Positions 1-8,434 of a stretch of 64,000 nucleotides of DNA are shown here, piece after piece. The DNA lies in NCBI RefSeq assembly GCF_004345675.1, contig NZ_SLWU01000003.1:1-64000 (forward strand), written 5' to 3'. Source of the DNA: Caldanaerobacter subterraneus. GTDB lineage: Bacteria > Bacillota > Thermoanaerobacteria > Thermoanaerobacterales > Thermoanaerobacteraceae. Position 1 is the first letter of the stretch. Every line of letters starts with the position of its first letter. The notes below the pieces were generated by a model, which ran no database searches, was not told the DNA's origin, and worked only from the letters and a program-made list of their open reading frames with translations. The translations under genes were made by a program, and so were the position numbers.

Positions 1-1152
1 ATGCCTTAGGTGTTCTGCTTCTTCTACATATCCTTCCCATATGTGCCTGAATATCCTCTTTGTGTAGTCTTTACTTTGGGTACACTTTTCTCTTAGAGGA
101 CAGTTTTTACATTTTTCTGGGTTTGATTTGTATTCTCTATATCCTTCTCTGTTGGTTGTAACATATGTTAATATTTCATTCTGCGGGCATATGTAACAGT
201 CATAGTATTCATCATAAACAAATTCATGTTTTTTCATGAAACCATCTTTTGTTTTTGGCCTTGTGTATGGTACTGCTGGTATTATTTGTCTATCAAATAT
301 TGTCTTTAATATGTACGGATTTTTATAGCCTGCATCTACTGCTATTGCTTTCGGTTTTCTTACCCTCTTTTCAACTTCTTCTAATACTTCTTGAAACATC
401 ACACTGTCGTGTACATTTGCTGCTTCAACTTTTACTCCTAATACAAATCCATTTTTATCGCAGGCTGTATGAAAAGAATATGCAAAGATTTTTTCTTTTC
501 CGTTTTTGTTTAACATTCCGCTATCTGGGTCTGTTTTGCTTACTTTCACTTCTTTCGTCTTTATCTTCTTGATTTTCTTTAATGGCTTTTTCCCATGAGC
601 CTCTCTATCCTTGTTTATTTCTTCTTCTAGTTTTTCTTGATAAATTCTAGCTTCTTGTTCTATTATCTCTTTTGTGTATTTCTTCTTGTTGGCGCTTGCT
701 TTTACATGAGTTGAATCTATGAATACTTCCTCCGCATTTACTAGCCCATGTTTTATTGCTTCCTCTAAAATTTTCGTAAATATTTTTTCAAATATATCCG
801 TCCCCTTGAATCTTCTTATGTAGTTCTGACTAAATGTTGAAAAATGAGGTATTTCTTCTGTCAGCCCATACCCTAAAAACCATCTATACGCTACATTTGT
901 TTTTATTTCTGCTATTGTCCTCCTCATCGATGGTATGCCAAAAAGATATTGAATGAAAAGTATTTTTATGAGTACTACTGGGTCTATGCTTGGTCTGCCG
1001 TGACCCTCGGAATATTTGTCTTTTACTAAATCGTATATGAAGCTAAAGTCTATGACTTTTTCTATCTTTCTTAAAAGGTGGTCTTGTGGTACTAATTGAT
1101 CTATGCTTACAAATTCTATTTGATGTCTTGCATCCTCTTTCTTTGATAACAT
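1..1152 (-). CDS. IS1182-type DDE transposase, 3' part beyond window
   Basis: The frame is open for 384 codons from an ATG at 1152 to the window edge, so the C-terminus is missing. The N-terminus resembles the DUF772-type domain of IS5/IS1182 transposases (SIDQLVPQDHLLRKIEK, then GRPSIDPVVLIKILFIQYLFG). A first catalytic Asp lies in EVFIDSTHVKAS near residue 151 and a second in AVDAGYKNP near residue 282. A Cys cluster (CYICPQ, then CKNCPLREKC) near residues 320-350 is common in IS1182 proteins. The ribosome site GGGGAGAGGAGAAGAA lies just upstream. No frameshift or stop is seen, so the visible part looks intact. Only one end of the element is in view, so family and termini cannot be closed. 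Confidence 0.85.
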   Translation of the reverse strand, partial: MLSKKEDARHQIEFVSIDQLVPQDHLLRKIEKVIDFSFIYDLVKDKYSEGHGRPSIDPVVLIKILFIQYLFGIPSMRRTIAEIKTNVAYRWFLGYGLTEEIPHFSTFSQNYIRRFKGTDIFEKIFTKILEEAIKHGLVNAEEVFIDSTHVKASANKKKYTKEIIEQEARIYQEKLEEEINKDREAHGKKPLKKIKKIKTKEVKVSKTDPDSGMLNKNGKEKIFAYSFHTACDKNGFVLGVKVEAANVHDSVMFQEVLEEVEKRVRKPKAIAVDAGYKNPYILKTIFDRQIIPAVPYTRPKTKDGFMKKHEFVYDEYYDCYICPQNEILTYVTTNREGYREYKSNPEKCKNCPLREKCTQSKDYTKRIFRHIWEGYVEEAEHLRH

Positions 1153-1197
1153 CTTTCTTCTCCTCTCCCCTTTTGCTTTGTACCGTTAAAAAAACAA

Positions 1198-1224
1198 GGA
1201 ACCCTTCTCATCATAACGGGTTCC
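1198..1224. repeat. Inverted repeat beside transposase start
   Basis: GGAACCC (1198-1204) and GGGTTCC (1218-1224) pair perfectly around a 13-base loop, about 45 bases upstream of the transposase start. It may be part of the insertion sequence end or a protective hairpin against read-through. The other end of the element is outside the window, so this cannot be decided. Confidence 0.4.
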
Positions 1225-1247
1225 CGATATTTTGTCAACAGTCTGAA

Positions 1248-1269
1248 GGCAGGGAGATTTTCCCCTGCC
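1248..1269 (-). terminator. Hairpin after the aldolase gene
   Basis: GGCAGGG (1248-1254) pairs with CCCTGCC (1263-1269) directly after the aldolase stop codon. On the minus strand only a short TT follows, so termination in that direction may be modest. In the plus direction the stem is followed by CTTTTATT. Confidence 0.5.
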
Positions 1270-1276
1270 CTTTTAT

Positions 1277-1927
1277 TCATATCTTCAATCCTGCTTTTTT
1301 CCAGTCCTCTTTGAATCTCTCAATCCCTATATCTGTGAGAGGATGCTTAATCATCTGCATGAGCACTTTGTAAGGAACTGTAGCAATATGGGCTCCCAGT
1401 TTTGCTGCCTCTAAAACGTGTATGGGATGCCTTACACTGGCAGTTATTATTTCTGCCTGTATATCATAGTTTGTGAATATAGTTACTATATCCTCAATTA
1501 TCTGCATCCCATCCGTATTTATGTCGTCCAGTCTCCCTACAAATGGACTCACATAGGTAGCACCAGCGTGAGCTGCAAGAAGCGCCTGATTTGCTGAAAA
1601 AATCAACGTCACATTTGTCTTAATTCCTTCTTTAGAAAGGATGTTAACAGCTTTCAGGCCCTCTGCCGTCATGGGTATTTTTATGACTATGTTTTTATGT
1701 ATCTTTGCAAGCTCTCTTGCTTCTTTCACCATCCCTTCATGGTCATCGCTTATAACCTCTGCGCTTATGGGCCCGTCCACAATCTCTGCTATCTCCCTTA
1801 TTACTTCTTTAAAATCCCTTCCCTCTTTGGCAACAAGCGACGGATTTGTAGTAACCCCAGATATCACTCCTAGAGAATAAGCCTCTTTTATCTCCTCTAT
1901 ATTTGCAGTGTCAAGAAAGAATTTCAT
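1277..1927 (-). CDS. fsa: Transaldolase / fructose-6-phosphate aldolase (TalC/MipB type)
   Basis: This 216-residue protein has the length and sequence of the short transaldolase family, cytosolic Schiff-base TIM-barrel enzymes. Asp6 ([10 protein letters not shown]) and the Schiff-base Lys83 in VIKIPMT are both in place, and [13 protein letters not shown] is the usual phosphate-side motif. Members are either transaldolases, exchanging dihydroxyacetone units in the pentose phosphate pathway, or fructose-6-phosphate aldolases. The two activities cannot be told apart by eye, and in Clostridia transaldolase is the more likely role. It is monocistronic, with a hairpin just after its stop. A minus-strand TATAAT lies at 1966-1971, about 40 bases before the ATG. 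The neighbours (IS, amidase) give no functional context. Confidence 0.88.
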   Translation of the reverse strand: MKFFLDTANIEEIKEAYSLGVISGVTTNPSLVAKEGRDFKEVIREIAEIVDGPISAEVISDDHEGMVKEARELAKIHKNIVIKIPMTAEGLKAVNILSKEGIKTNVTLIFSANQALLAAHAGATYVSPFVGRLDDINTDGMQIIEDIVTIFTNYDIQAEIITASVRHPIHVLEAAKLGAHIATVPYKVLMQMIKHPLTDIGIERFKEDWKKAGLKI

Positions 1928-2023
1928 ATTTTCATCCCTCCGCAGTTTAATTTAACTTTACCTTTATTATATAACTAACTTTCAAAAATTAAAAGCTTAA
2001 AGTCAAAAGGAAAAGCACAATGT

Positions 2024-2051
2024 AGAAAAATTTTATTTTACAGGGTATAAT
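2024..2051 (+). promoter_or_regulatory. Probable sigma-A promoter of the amidase
   Basis: TATAAT at 2046-2051 is perfect. The best -35 is a weak TAGAAA-like stretch about 17 bases upstream. The ribosome site GAGGGGGGA follows, a few bases before the ATG at 2084. Confidence 0.5.
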
Positions 2052-2083
2052 ATTGTTAATACAATTGTTGAGGGGGGATTTAA

Positions 2084-2983
2084 ATGAAGTACAGCCTTTC
2101 GGCAGACCATCACATATTTGCCTTTTCTAAGGAAAATAAGCCTGCCATTTCCGTGAAGAGCGGAGATGAATTAGAACTTGAAACAATGGACTGCTTCTCC
2201 AATCAAATTCAATCTAATGAGGACAAACTCGATGAGATGGACTGGAACAGAGTAAACCCCGCCACAGGTCCAATTTTTGTGGAAGGCGCAAAAGAAGGAG
2301 ATGTACTTAAAGTTAAAATCAAGAAAATTGAAGTAGCAGAAAAAGGCGTTCTGGCAACAGGAAAAGGTCTAGGCGTATTGGGAAATTTAATGGAAGGCCT
2401 GTATTCCAAAGTAGTAGATATAAAGGATGGAAAGGTAATATTTAATGAAAAACTAGCTCTTCCTGTAAAGCCAATGATAGGAGTAATAGGAGTTGCCCCA
2501 AAGGAAGGAAGCATTAACTGCGGAACGCCAGGGTCCCACGGTGGAAACATGGACACCACTTTAATAGCAGAAGGAGCAGAAGTCTACTTTCCTGTATTTG
2601 TAGAAGGAGCTTTGCTTGCTCTAGGGGACTTACACGCTTTAATGGGAGATGGAGAAGTAGGCGTTTCAGGCGTAGAAGTTGCTGGAAAAGTGCTTTTAGA
2701 AGTGGAAGTCATAAAGGGATTGAATCTCAAAAATCCTGTTGTGAAAACTGCTGAAGTAACAGCTACTATAGCTTCAGCCGAATCTTTAGACAAAGCAGTG
2801 GAAATAGCCGTACACGATATGGCAAAACTTTTTAAAAAGCACACAGACCTTTCTACCGAAGGAATAGCCACTCTCTTTAGCATAACAGGAAATGCACAAA
2901 TATCACAGGTGGTTGACCCACTAAAAACAGCTCGTTTTAGCCTCCCCAACTGGATACTGGAATCCTACGGCATAAGATTCTGA
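2084..2983 (+). CDS. Acetamidase/formamidase family protein
   Basis: At 299 residues this matches the FmdA/AmdA family of cytosolic amidases that hydrolyse short-chain amides such as formamide or acetamide to ammonia and the acid. Recognisable blocks are VNPATGPIFVEGAKEGDVL near residue 57, GVIGVAPKEGSINCGTPGSHGGNMDTT near residues 127-152, and GDLHALMGDGEVGVSGVE near residue 182. The Gly/Asp-rich blocks are family hallmarks. It is one of the few plus-strand genes here. Thirteen bases after its stop comes a broken ABC transporter, possibly once part of the same operon. Substrate specificity cannot be read from sequence. The family is often misannotated, and natural substrates in thermophilic Clostridia are not well established. 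Confidence 0.85.
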   Translation: MKYSLSADHHIFAFSKENKPAISVKSGDELELETMDCFSNQIQSNEDKLDEMDWNRVNPATGPIFVEGAKEGDVLKVKIKKIEVAEKGVLATGKGLGVLGNLMEGLYSKVVDIKDGKVIFNEKLALPVKPMIGVIGVAPKEGSINCGTPGSHGGNMDTTLIAEGAEVYFPVFVEGALLALGDLHALMGDGEVGVSGVEVAGKVLLEVEVIKGLNLKNPVVKTAEVTATIASAESLDKAVEIAVHDMAKLFKKHTDLSTEGIATLFSITGNAQISQVVDPLKTARFSLPNWILESYGIRF

Positions 2984-2996
2984 GGAGAGAAAGAAG

Positions 2997-3221
2997 ATGA
3001 TAGCAGAAGAAATAGTAAAACTAGAAAATGTTACTAAAAAGCTTGGAAGAAGGCTAACACTGGAGGATATAAATTTTGAAGTAAAAGAAGGAGAAAAAGT
3101 ATGTATAGTTGGACCAAAAAATTCTGGAAAAGCAGCTCTTGTGGAGATAATCACTGAAATATTAAAGCCAGATAAAGGTCATGTATCTGCTTTTGGAAAT
3201 GACCCTTACACAAATTCATAA
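2997..3221 (+). pseudogene. Truncated ABC transporter ATPase
   Basis: Only the first 74 residues of an ABC-2 type exporter ATPase remain. There is a normal opening (IVKLENVTKKLG), then a P-loop region GPKNSGKAALVEIITEILKPDKG, in which the usual GxxGxGKST is altered (Asn-Ser in place of Gly-Ala/Ser, and Ala for Ser/Thr after Lys). The frame stops at FGNDPYTNS, before the Q-loop, signature and Walker B. Family members run 230-310 residues. The next bases encode part of a permease, so an internal deletion has joined the two genes. It may still be translated, but it cannot be a working ATPase. Confidence 0.75.
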
Positions 3222-3455
3222 TAATTTCTCTCACCTTTTTTCTGTGCGCTGTTGGACTTTCTGTGGCAAGCACATCAAGGCTCTTACAATAAGCTATGCA
3301 CTTTTCTTTGGCTTTTTATTTTATTTGGACTCTATATAAGTTTCAAAAGGTCTGAAAGCCTTTTACTGCTCTTTTTACTTTTCCTACTCCTCTTCTTTTT
3401 CTCCTTCCTTGTAGCAAAGAAACTTGAAAAAGAAAAAATGGCTTTTATATACTAA
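3218..3455 (+). pseudogene. Remnant of an ABC-2 type permease
   Basis: Right after the ATPase fragment, one frame reads IIISLTFFLCAVGLSVASTSRLLQ and then a stop. Shifted frames give YALFFGFLFYLDSI and, near the end, LLLLFLLFLLLFFFSF followed by LVAKKLEKEKMAFIY. These are hydrophobic helix and cytoplasmic-tail pieces typical of ABC-2 permease C-termini, broken by at least two frame changes. The piece ends at a good terminator (3456-3487), supporting it as the 3' end of an old operon. It is non-functional. The ancestral substrate is unknown. Confidence 0.6.
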
Positions 3456-3494
3456 AAGGGGAAGCCCGTTTATCAGAGTTTCCCCTTATTTTTT
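3456..3494 (+). terminator. Terminator of the decayed ABC transporter operon
   Basis: AAGGGGAA (3456-3463) pairs with TTCCCCTT (3480-3487) and is followed by ATTTTTT, a standard rho-independent terminator. The roughly 70 bases between it and the permease pseudogene hold nothing recognisable. Confidence 0.8.
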
Positions 3495-3566
3495 ACTTTT
3501 GATTCTCTTTCCCAAATGTAGTACCCTGTTCTTTCCTTAGAATGCTTGTATCCATACCTAAAGTAA

Positions 3567-4304
3567 AGCCTTCACGCAGTCTTAGCAGGAACTTCTATTG
3601 CCGTTTTAAGTTTCTTAGGATTTGACATCATGACCACCCTCGCAGAAGAAACAGTAGAAGCCAGAAAAAACGTATCTCGAGCCGTTCGAATAGTAATTCC
3701 TTTAGTCGCATTAATGTTTGTGTTGCAGACCTATTTAGGCGCGGTGGTACACCCAGGGTATAAATTTGCAGATCCAGACGTGGCCTTCTTTGAAATCACA
3801 AAAGAGGTAGGCGGAAACTGGCTTCAGATGCTTGCCGTGTTGGGTACCGTGCTAGCCTGGGGAATAGGAGATACTATGGCTGCTCAAGCAGGTATATCAA
3901 GAGTTCTTTTCTCTATGGAGCGTCAAGGCCATTTTCCAAAAATCTTTGCACGAATTCACCCTCAATATAAAACTCCATACGTGGCTACAATATTTGTCGC
4001 CCTCATAACTGGACCTTTAATCTATCTCTTGCCCTTAAAAGATATCACTTCATTAGTAAACTTTGGTGCTCTTACTTCTTTCATCGCGATGCATCTCTCA
4101 TTAGGATACATCTTTTTAGCAAAAGAAAAGAAACCATTAGCCGTAATTATGCCAGCTATTGGCTTTATTGTTACTGCTGCCGTGTGGTGGGGCTTAGACA
4201 AGCTTGCTAAAGAATTAGGATTTGCATGGCTCATATTAGGTTTCATTTATTTGGCCATTATTACCCGAGGTTTTCGCGTCAAGACCACTCTGCCCATTGA
4301 TTGA
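3567..4304 (+). pseudogene. 5'-truncated APC-family amino-acid permease (copy A)
   Basis: The reading frame is open from a stop at 3564 and already encodes permease sequence (AVLAGTSIAVLSFLGFDIM) before the first ATG at 3630. The true start and roughly the first half are therefore gone. What remains, about 245 residues, is the C-terminal part of an APC-superfamily amino-acid permease: TLAEETVEARKNV loop, then about seven hydrophobic helices including AWGIGDTMAAQAGISRVLFSMERQG. Family proteins run 430-500 residues. A bidirectional terminator follows. Its last 204 bases are repeated at 5939-6142. It is unlikely to transport on its own. Confidence 0.78.
4101..4304 (+). repeat. Permease C-terminus repeat, copy A
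   Basis: These 204 bases match 5939-6142 without gaps, with 16 differences by my count (about 92 percent identity). Most differences are synonymous and clustered at the two ends. A central run of about 100 bases is identical. Confidence 0.85.
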
Positions 4305-4308
4305 AAAA

Positions 4309-4345
4309 GAGGGAACAGATTCTACAAGAGCTGTTCCCTCTTCTT
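4309..4345. terminator. Bidirectional terminator between permease remnant and ATPase gene
   Basis: GAGGGAACAG (4309-4318) and CTGTTCCCTC (4331-4340) form a perfect 10-bp stem. TTCTTTT follows on the plus strand and TTTTTC on the minus strand, so it can serve both converging genes. Confidence 0.85.
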
Positions 4346-5758
4346 TTAAATAATCGTATTTCTCCCTTCAGGGAAAGTAATAAGTATCAAATTTTTAACT
4401 TCCCTACTGAAACTCAAGAATCTTTCTGTAAATCCTGATTTACTAAATATAATGTAATATTCCTTAGTTTTATTTTTTGCATTTACTTTATTTGCCTTTT
4501 GTTTTAGAGAGTAAAATAAATCAATATCCACTTTAGAATTTGTATATTTGCATTCTCCATAGAGAAGAGAGCCAGTTGTTGTATCTATTCCTACAATATC
4601 AATTTCATTATTTTTATCCCACCATTTTCCAATTTTGCTTATCTTCAAAGGTAGCTTCCCCTTCTGTGACAATTCCCAAACATATTCCCTGCAGATATCT
4701 TCATACACATAGCTTATATGTTCAGTTATAATTCTTTCCTTTATGTTTTCTAAAACAAATTCTACATTATCAAGTTCTAGTTGTTCTTTAAAGGGATAAA
4801 CAAATTTAAACCAAAAATTCAAAAAATTATCATTAATAAAATATAATCCTTTTTTGCTTTTTTCAGGATATTCTTCTGTTACAGGAGTATCTCTGCGCAG
4901 TATATCCAAGTCTATCAGTGTATTTATATATTTTGTTAGTCTTGTCTGAGGAACGGAAAGGGTTTGAGCTATTTGTTGAAGTTTATGATTGCCAAAAGAA
5001 ATACTTTTAATTAGAGAAAAATAAGTACCAATGTCTTGAATTTCCCTTTCAAGCAAAAACAAAGGCTCTTCATATAAAAAACTCTGCTTATTTAGTACAT
5101 TCTCTTTTATAGCTTCAAAAATATCTCCTTTGTAATTAAATACCTCCAGATACTTTGGAACTCCACCCAATATAGCGTAAAGCCAAATAAGCTCATTCTC
5201 TGTCGACTGCGGAAAAAATTCTTTCAAAGATTTAAATTTTAGTGGTTTTAATTTTATTTGCCCAGTTCTCCTCCCATATAATGGACTTGAATAATTTAAA
5301 ACATGCTGTTCCATCATATTTACTAATGAGCCACATACGATAAGAAAAATGTTCTTCCCTTTTAATTTTTCATCCCATATCTTCTGTAAAATCGATGGAA
5401 AAGATGGATTTACTTTGCAAAGATACTGAAACTCATCAATGACTATAACCAGCTTTTCATTTGTCGTATTATTAGCTATAAATTCAAAAATTTCATCCCA
5501 CATAATGTTTTGTGCTTTTTCTAGTAAGCTATTATTAAAAAACCTTGCCACCAAAGTCTTGAAATTATTAATATTTTGACTTTCTATTTCTTCAGTTGCT
5601 AAAAAATATATGGCTTTTTTGTCTTTTATAAACTCCTTAATGAGTGCAGTTTTGCCTACTCTTCGCCTTCCATAAATAACAACAAAAGATGACCCTTCTC
5701 TAGAGAATTGAGTTTCTAGAAATTGAATTTCAGCTTCTCTATTAACAAATTTTTTCAT
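4346..5758 (-). CDS. AAA ATPase with C-terminal nuclease-like domain (ATPase_2/DUF234)
   Basis: This 470-residue protein belongs to the archaeal-type ATPase family common in archaea and anaerobic thermophiles. Walker A is GRRRVGKTA at residues 30-38 and Walker B is VIVIDEFQYL around 104-113. A winged-helix stretch (LQQIAQTLSVPQTRLTKYINTLIDLDILRR) lies near 260-295. The tail carries a PD-(D/E)XK-like pattern, NEIDIVGID then YGECKY, near residues 385-410. The family's function is not established; suggestions include mobile-element or defence roles. The gene is alone, with an ATG preceded by a GAGGTGAAAAATC ribosome site, and is flanked by two copies of an amino-acid permease tail. It therefore seems to have landed in, or replaced part of, an older transporter locus. 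Confidence 0.8.
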   Translation of the reverse strand: MKKFVNREAEIQFLETQFSREGSSFVVIYGRRRVGKTALIKEFIKDKKAIYFLATEEIESQNINNFKTLVARFFNNSLLEKAQNIMWDEIFEFIANNTTNEKLVIVIDEFQYLCKVNPSFPSILQKIWDEKLKGKNIFLIVCGSLVNMMEQHVLNYSSPLYGRRTGQIKLKPLKFKSLKEFFPQSTENELIWLYAILGGVPKYLEVFNYKGDIFEAIKENVLNKQSFLYEEPLFLLEREIQDIGTYFSLIKSISFGNHKLQQIAQTLSVPQTRLTKYINTLIDLDILRRDTPVTEEYPEKSKKGLYFINDNFLNFWFKFVYPFKEQLELDNVEFVLENIKERIITEHISYVYEDICREYVWELSQKGKLPLKISKIGKWWDKNNEIDIVGIDTTTGSLLYGECKYTNSKVDIDLFYSLKQKANKVNAKNKTKEYYIIFSKSGFTERFLSFSREVKNLILITFPEGRNTII

Positions 5759-5936
5759 GATTTTTCACCTCAATATTATTATACCACAAATTATTATACT
5801 TAAAAGTATAATAATTGAAATATAGTTTAAGCCTTTCTGTTTAAAAACTAGGTTTGGTAGTATTCCTTGTAAGGGTCAAGTTTTGAACCTCTCTTAGGCC
5901 GAGGTTTTCTTTTCGGGGATTCCCTCTTTAGTGACA

Positions 5937-6142
5937 CTTTAGGCTACATCTTCTTAACAAAAGAAAAGAGACCTCTAGCTGTAATTATGCCAGCTATTGG
6001 CTTTATTATTACTGCTGCCGTGTGGTGGGGCTTAGACAAGCTTGCTAAAGAATTAGGATTTGCATGGCTCATATTAGGTTTCATTTATCTAGCCATTATT
6101 ACCCGCGGCTTCCGCGTAAAAACCACCCTGCCCATTGATTGA
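5937..6142 (+). pseudogene. Fragment of a second amino-acid permease (copy B)
   Basis: The frame reads TLGYIFLTKEKRPLAVIMPA and onward to TTLPID with a stop at 6140-6142. These are the last 67 residues of an APC permease nearly identical to copy A. Nothing upstream continues the protein: bases 5929-5934 are TAG TGA-like in the surrounding sequence. It has its own, different terminator, so it is the tail of a former tandem paralogue rather than a simple recent copy of the whole 3' region. Confidence 0.8.
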
Positions 6143-6174
6143 AAAAGGAGTGGCGTTGCAAGCCACTCCTTTTT
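6142..6174 (+). terminator. Terminator after permease copy B
   Basis: AAAAAGGAGTGGC and GCCACTCCTTTTT pair around a 7-base loop (core stem 6146-6154 with 6162-6170). The structure also reads well on the minus strand and probably ends transcription of the beta-galactosidase operon, whose stop is at 6194. Confidence 0.82.
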
Positions 6175-6193
6175 AGTAATATTTCACTAAAAT

Positions 6194-8434
6194 TTAAACA
6201 TACGGAAAATCTATTTTTTTCGTGTTTACATTTGCCATAGCTTCTCCTTCTACATAATGAGATCTAGCTTTTAAAATTATTTCTCCCGGCTTTCGTGTCG
6301 ATTTTACATAAACTGCTCCTCTGCCAGCCTCTAATACCAATGGATTTTCTCCAATCAGTTGTCCTTCTCCTTCTATTTCAAATGATACAGGTATATTAGC
6401 ATATGGGAGAATAGAGCCGTTTTCATCCACAACACTTATAACAACCCGTGTACAATCAGCACCATCTGCTATCAATTCATTATCATCTGGTGATAAAATT
6501 AATTTATGCGGTTTTCCATATGGCCTTAATGTATGTCTTGCTGCTTCCTTGCCATCTATTAAACCTATCGCAGTAATAGAAGCATTATTAACTCTTACCT
6601 CTATATAGTCAATTCTACATTCCTTTAGTGAAAATTCAAATGGAGGATAAGGCAAACTTGGAAAATCAATTCTATTGGGCATTTGTCTTGCCACTAATTT
6701 GTCATTCAAATATAACTCCACTTCTTCACAATTACTAAATACAAGCAATTTATCACCATTTTCCTCTTCAAATGATGGTATTAAGTACGAAGCTATAAAC
6801 ACATAGGGCCCATATAAGTGAGGATCGGCCTGGCTTCTGTAAAAATGAGCTGCAAATTTTGGAAGCCTAAAAATATCACAGACTCCGTGATAGCATATAT
6901 TGTCTCCTGAACCAAAAGCACTCGTGGTATTATAATCAAATGCACACCAGCCTGATGCACCAGCCATGTTTGGTATTCCATATTGTTTGTCTTGGATAAG
7001 AGCATGTAACCTTGCATGAGTAATAAGTCTATTAAGGTTATCATATGATTTTGTTGGATACATATGGCCCATATATTCTGTTACCATATACTTTTTGTGG
7101 TTTGGAAGTTGTATTTTGCCTTCTAAATTGTATATAAAGTCGTTATATGTAAATACATCCTCTAGCTTTTCACTATCTCTTAAATATCTAACACCACCTG
7201 TTGGTCTACTTCTGTCTAATTTATGAGCTATTTCATTCATTTCTTTATAAAAATCGTGTTCATCTAAAGACTCATTTATTCGCACACCCCACATAAATAT
7301 ACAAGGATGATTTCTATCTCTTAAAATCATTTCTCTTAAATTCTCTTTTGCAATGTTCTTCCAATTTTCATCGCCTATATGCTGCCATCCAGGTATTTCT
7401 TCAAAAACTAACAAGCCTATTTCATCACATCTATCCAAAAATGAAACAGCCTGCGAATAATGTGACGTCCTAACATAATTTAATCCCAATTCATACTTTA
7501 ATATATCTGCATCTTTTCTTTGTACCCTATCCGGCATAGCACCACCAACATAAGGAAAAGTCTGATGCCTGTTTAATCCTCTTAATTTTAAAGGTTCACC
7601 ATTAATATAAAATTTGCCATCATCTCCAAAATGCACAGTCCTTATTCCTGTTCTAAAAGTATAATTATCTAAAATTTCACTCTCTGCAATAAGTTTCACA
7701 GATACATTATATAAATACGGATGATCTGGATGCCAAGTTAATGGATTCTCCATCTTTATTTGCTGTACAATCTCTTTTTGCATCTCTTTTATGTCAGTAA
7801 TCACTGATGAACACACAACACCTTCTTTATTTATAACCTCTGTCAATATTTTTGCATTTCTTACCTCTTTACCTTCGATGGTTGTAGTAATTGAAATTTC
7901 CGCAACAGAATCTTGCAATTTATCAACAACAAAATAAACATCTTTTATATGGGTATCATTTAAAATTTTCAACCATACATTTCTGTATATTCCACCAAAC
8001 AACATATAATCTACAAGATAACCTTCTGGAGGAATATCTTTATGCTCTCTTGAATCCACTTGTACAGCAATTAAATTTTCAAAATCGCCATATTTGACAT
8101 ATTCTGTAATGTCAAATTCAAAAGGGGTATATCCTCCTTTATGTTCTCCTACGAATTCGCCGTTTACATAAACCTTCGCAACAGTCATAACACCTTCAAA
8201 ATAAATATAAACCTTTTTCCCTTTGTATCTCTCATCTACTTTAAAATGTTTTCTGTACCATGAAACAAACCTATAGTCTTCTTCTTTAAAATAGTGGTGA
8301 GGAAATGTTTTGTTTGCATGAGGAAGACTAACAACTTCAAAATTGCTTTCATCAAAATCAAATTTATATGCATCATTTAAGTTTTCAGGAATATATAGCC
8401 AATCTACATTAAAATTCAATACTTCTCTACCCAT
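6194..8434 (-). CDS. Beta-galactosidase-like glycoside hydrolase, family 2
   Basis: A 746-residue cytosolic GH2 enzyme without signal peptide. Order: N-terminal jelly-roll sugar-binding domain (about 1-155), Ig-like domain (about 160-265), TIM barrel (about 270-545), a C-terminal beta domain (about 560-650) and a bacterial Ig-like domain (about 660-740). The acid/base Glu is in MWGVRINES (residue 388) and the nucleophile Glu in MVTEYMGHM (residue 453). It hydrolyses terminal beta-galactosyl or related beta-glycosidic bonds. GH2 also includes beta-glucuronidases and mannosidases, but the context (ABC importer, alpha-galactosidase, Leloir genes) favours galactosides. The start overlaps the alpha-galactosidase stop by 8 bases with ribosome site GGAGGAG, so the two are translationally coupled. 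Confidence 0.85.
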   Translation of the reverse strand: MGREVLNFNVDWLYIPENLNDAYKFDFDESNFEVVSLPHANKTFPHHYFKEEDYRFVSWYRKHFKVDERYKGKKVYIYFEGVMTVAKVYVNGEFVGEHKGGYTPFEFDITEYVKYGDFENLIAVQVDSREHKDIPPEGYLVDYMLFGGIYRNVWLKILNDTHIKDVYFVVDKLQDSVAEISITTTIEGKEVRNAKILTEVINKEGVVCSSVITDIKEMQKEIVQQIKMENPLTWHPDHPYLYNVSVKLIAESEILDNYTFRTGIRTVHFGDDGKFYINGEPLKLRGLNRHQTFPYVGGAMPDRVQRKDADILKYELGLNYVRTSHYSQAVSFLDRCDEIGLLVFEEIPGWQHIGDENWKNIAKENLREMILRDRNHPCIFMWGVRINESLDEHDFYKEMNEIAHKLDRSRPTGGVRYLRDSEKLEDVFTYNDFIYNLEGKIQLPNHKKYMVTEYMGHMYPTKSYDNLNRLITHARLHALIQDKQYGIPNMAGASGWCAFDYNTTSAFGSGDNICYHGVCDIFRLPKFAAHFYRSQADPHLYGPYVFIASYLIPSFEEENGDKLLVFSNCEEVELYLNDKLVARQMPNRIDFPSLPYPPFEFSLKECRIDYIEVRVNNASITAIGLIDGKEAARHTLRPYGKPHKLILSPDDNELIADGADCTRVVISVVDENGSILPYANIPVSFEIEGEGQLIGENPLVLEAGRGAVYVKSTRKPGEIILKARSHYVEGEAMANVNTKKIDFPYV

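Larger units (their letters stand above)
5759..6193. other. Gene-poor stretch with decayed permease tail
   Basis: About 180 AT-rich bases upstream of the ATPase gene hold its likely promoter region but no clear consensus. Bases 5850-5930 are more GC-rich, with no reading frame or feature I recognise. From 5939 to 6142 there is a second copy of the permease C-terminus, then a terminator. Confidence 0.6.

Noticed and set aside
249-572. Plus-strand open frame over the first transposase
   Set aside because: Leucine-rich shadow of the minus-strand transposase, no ribosome site.
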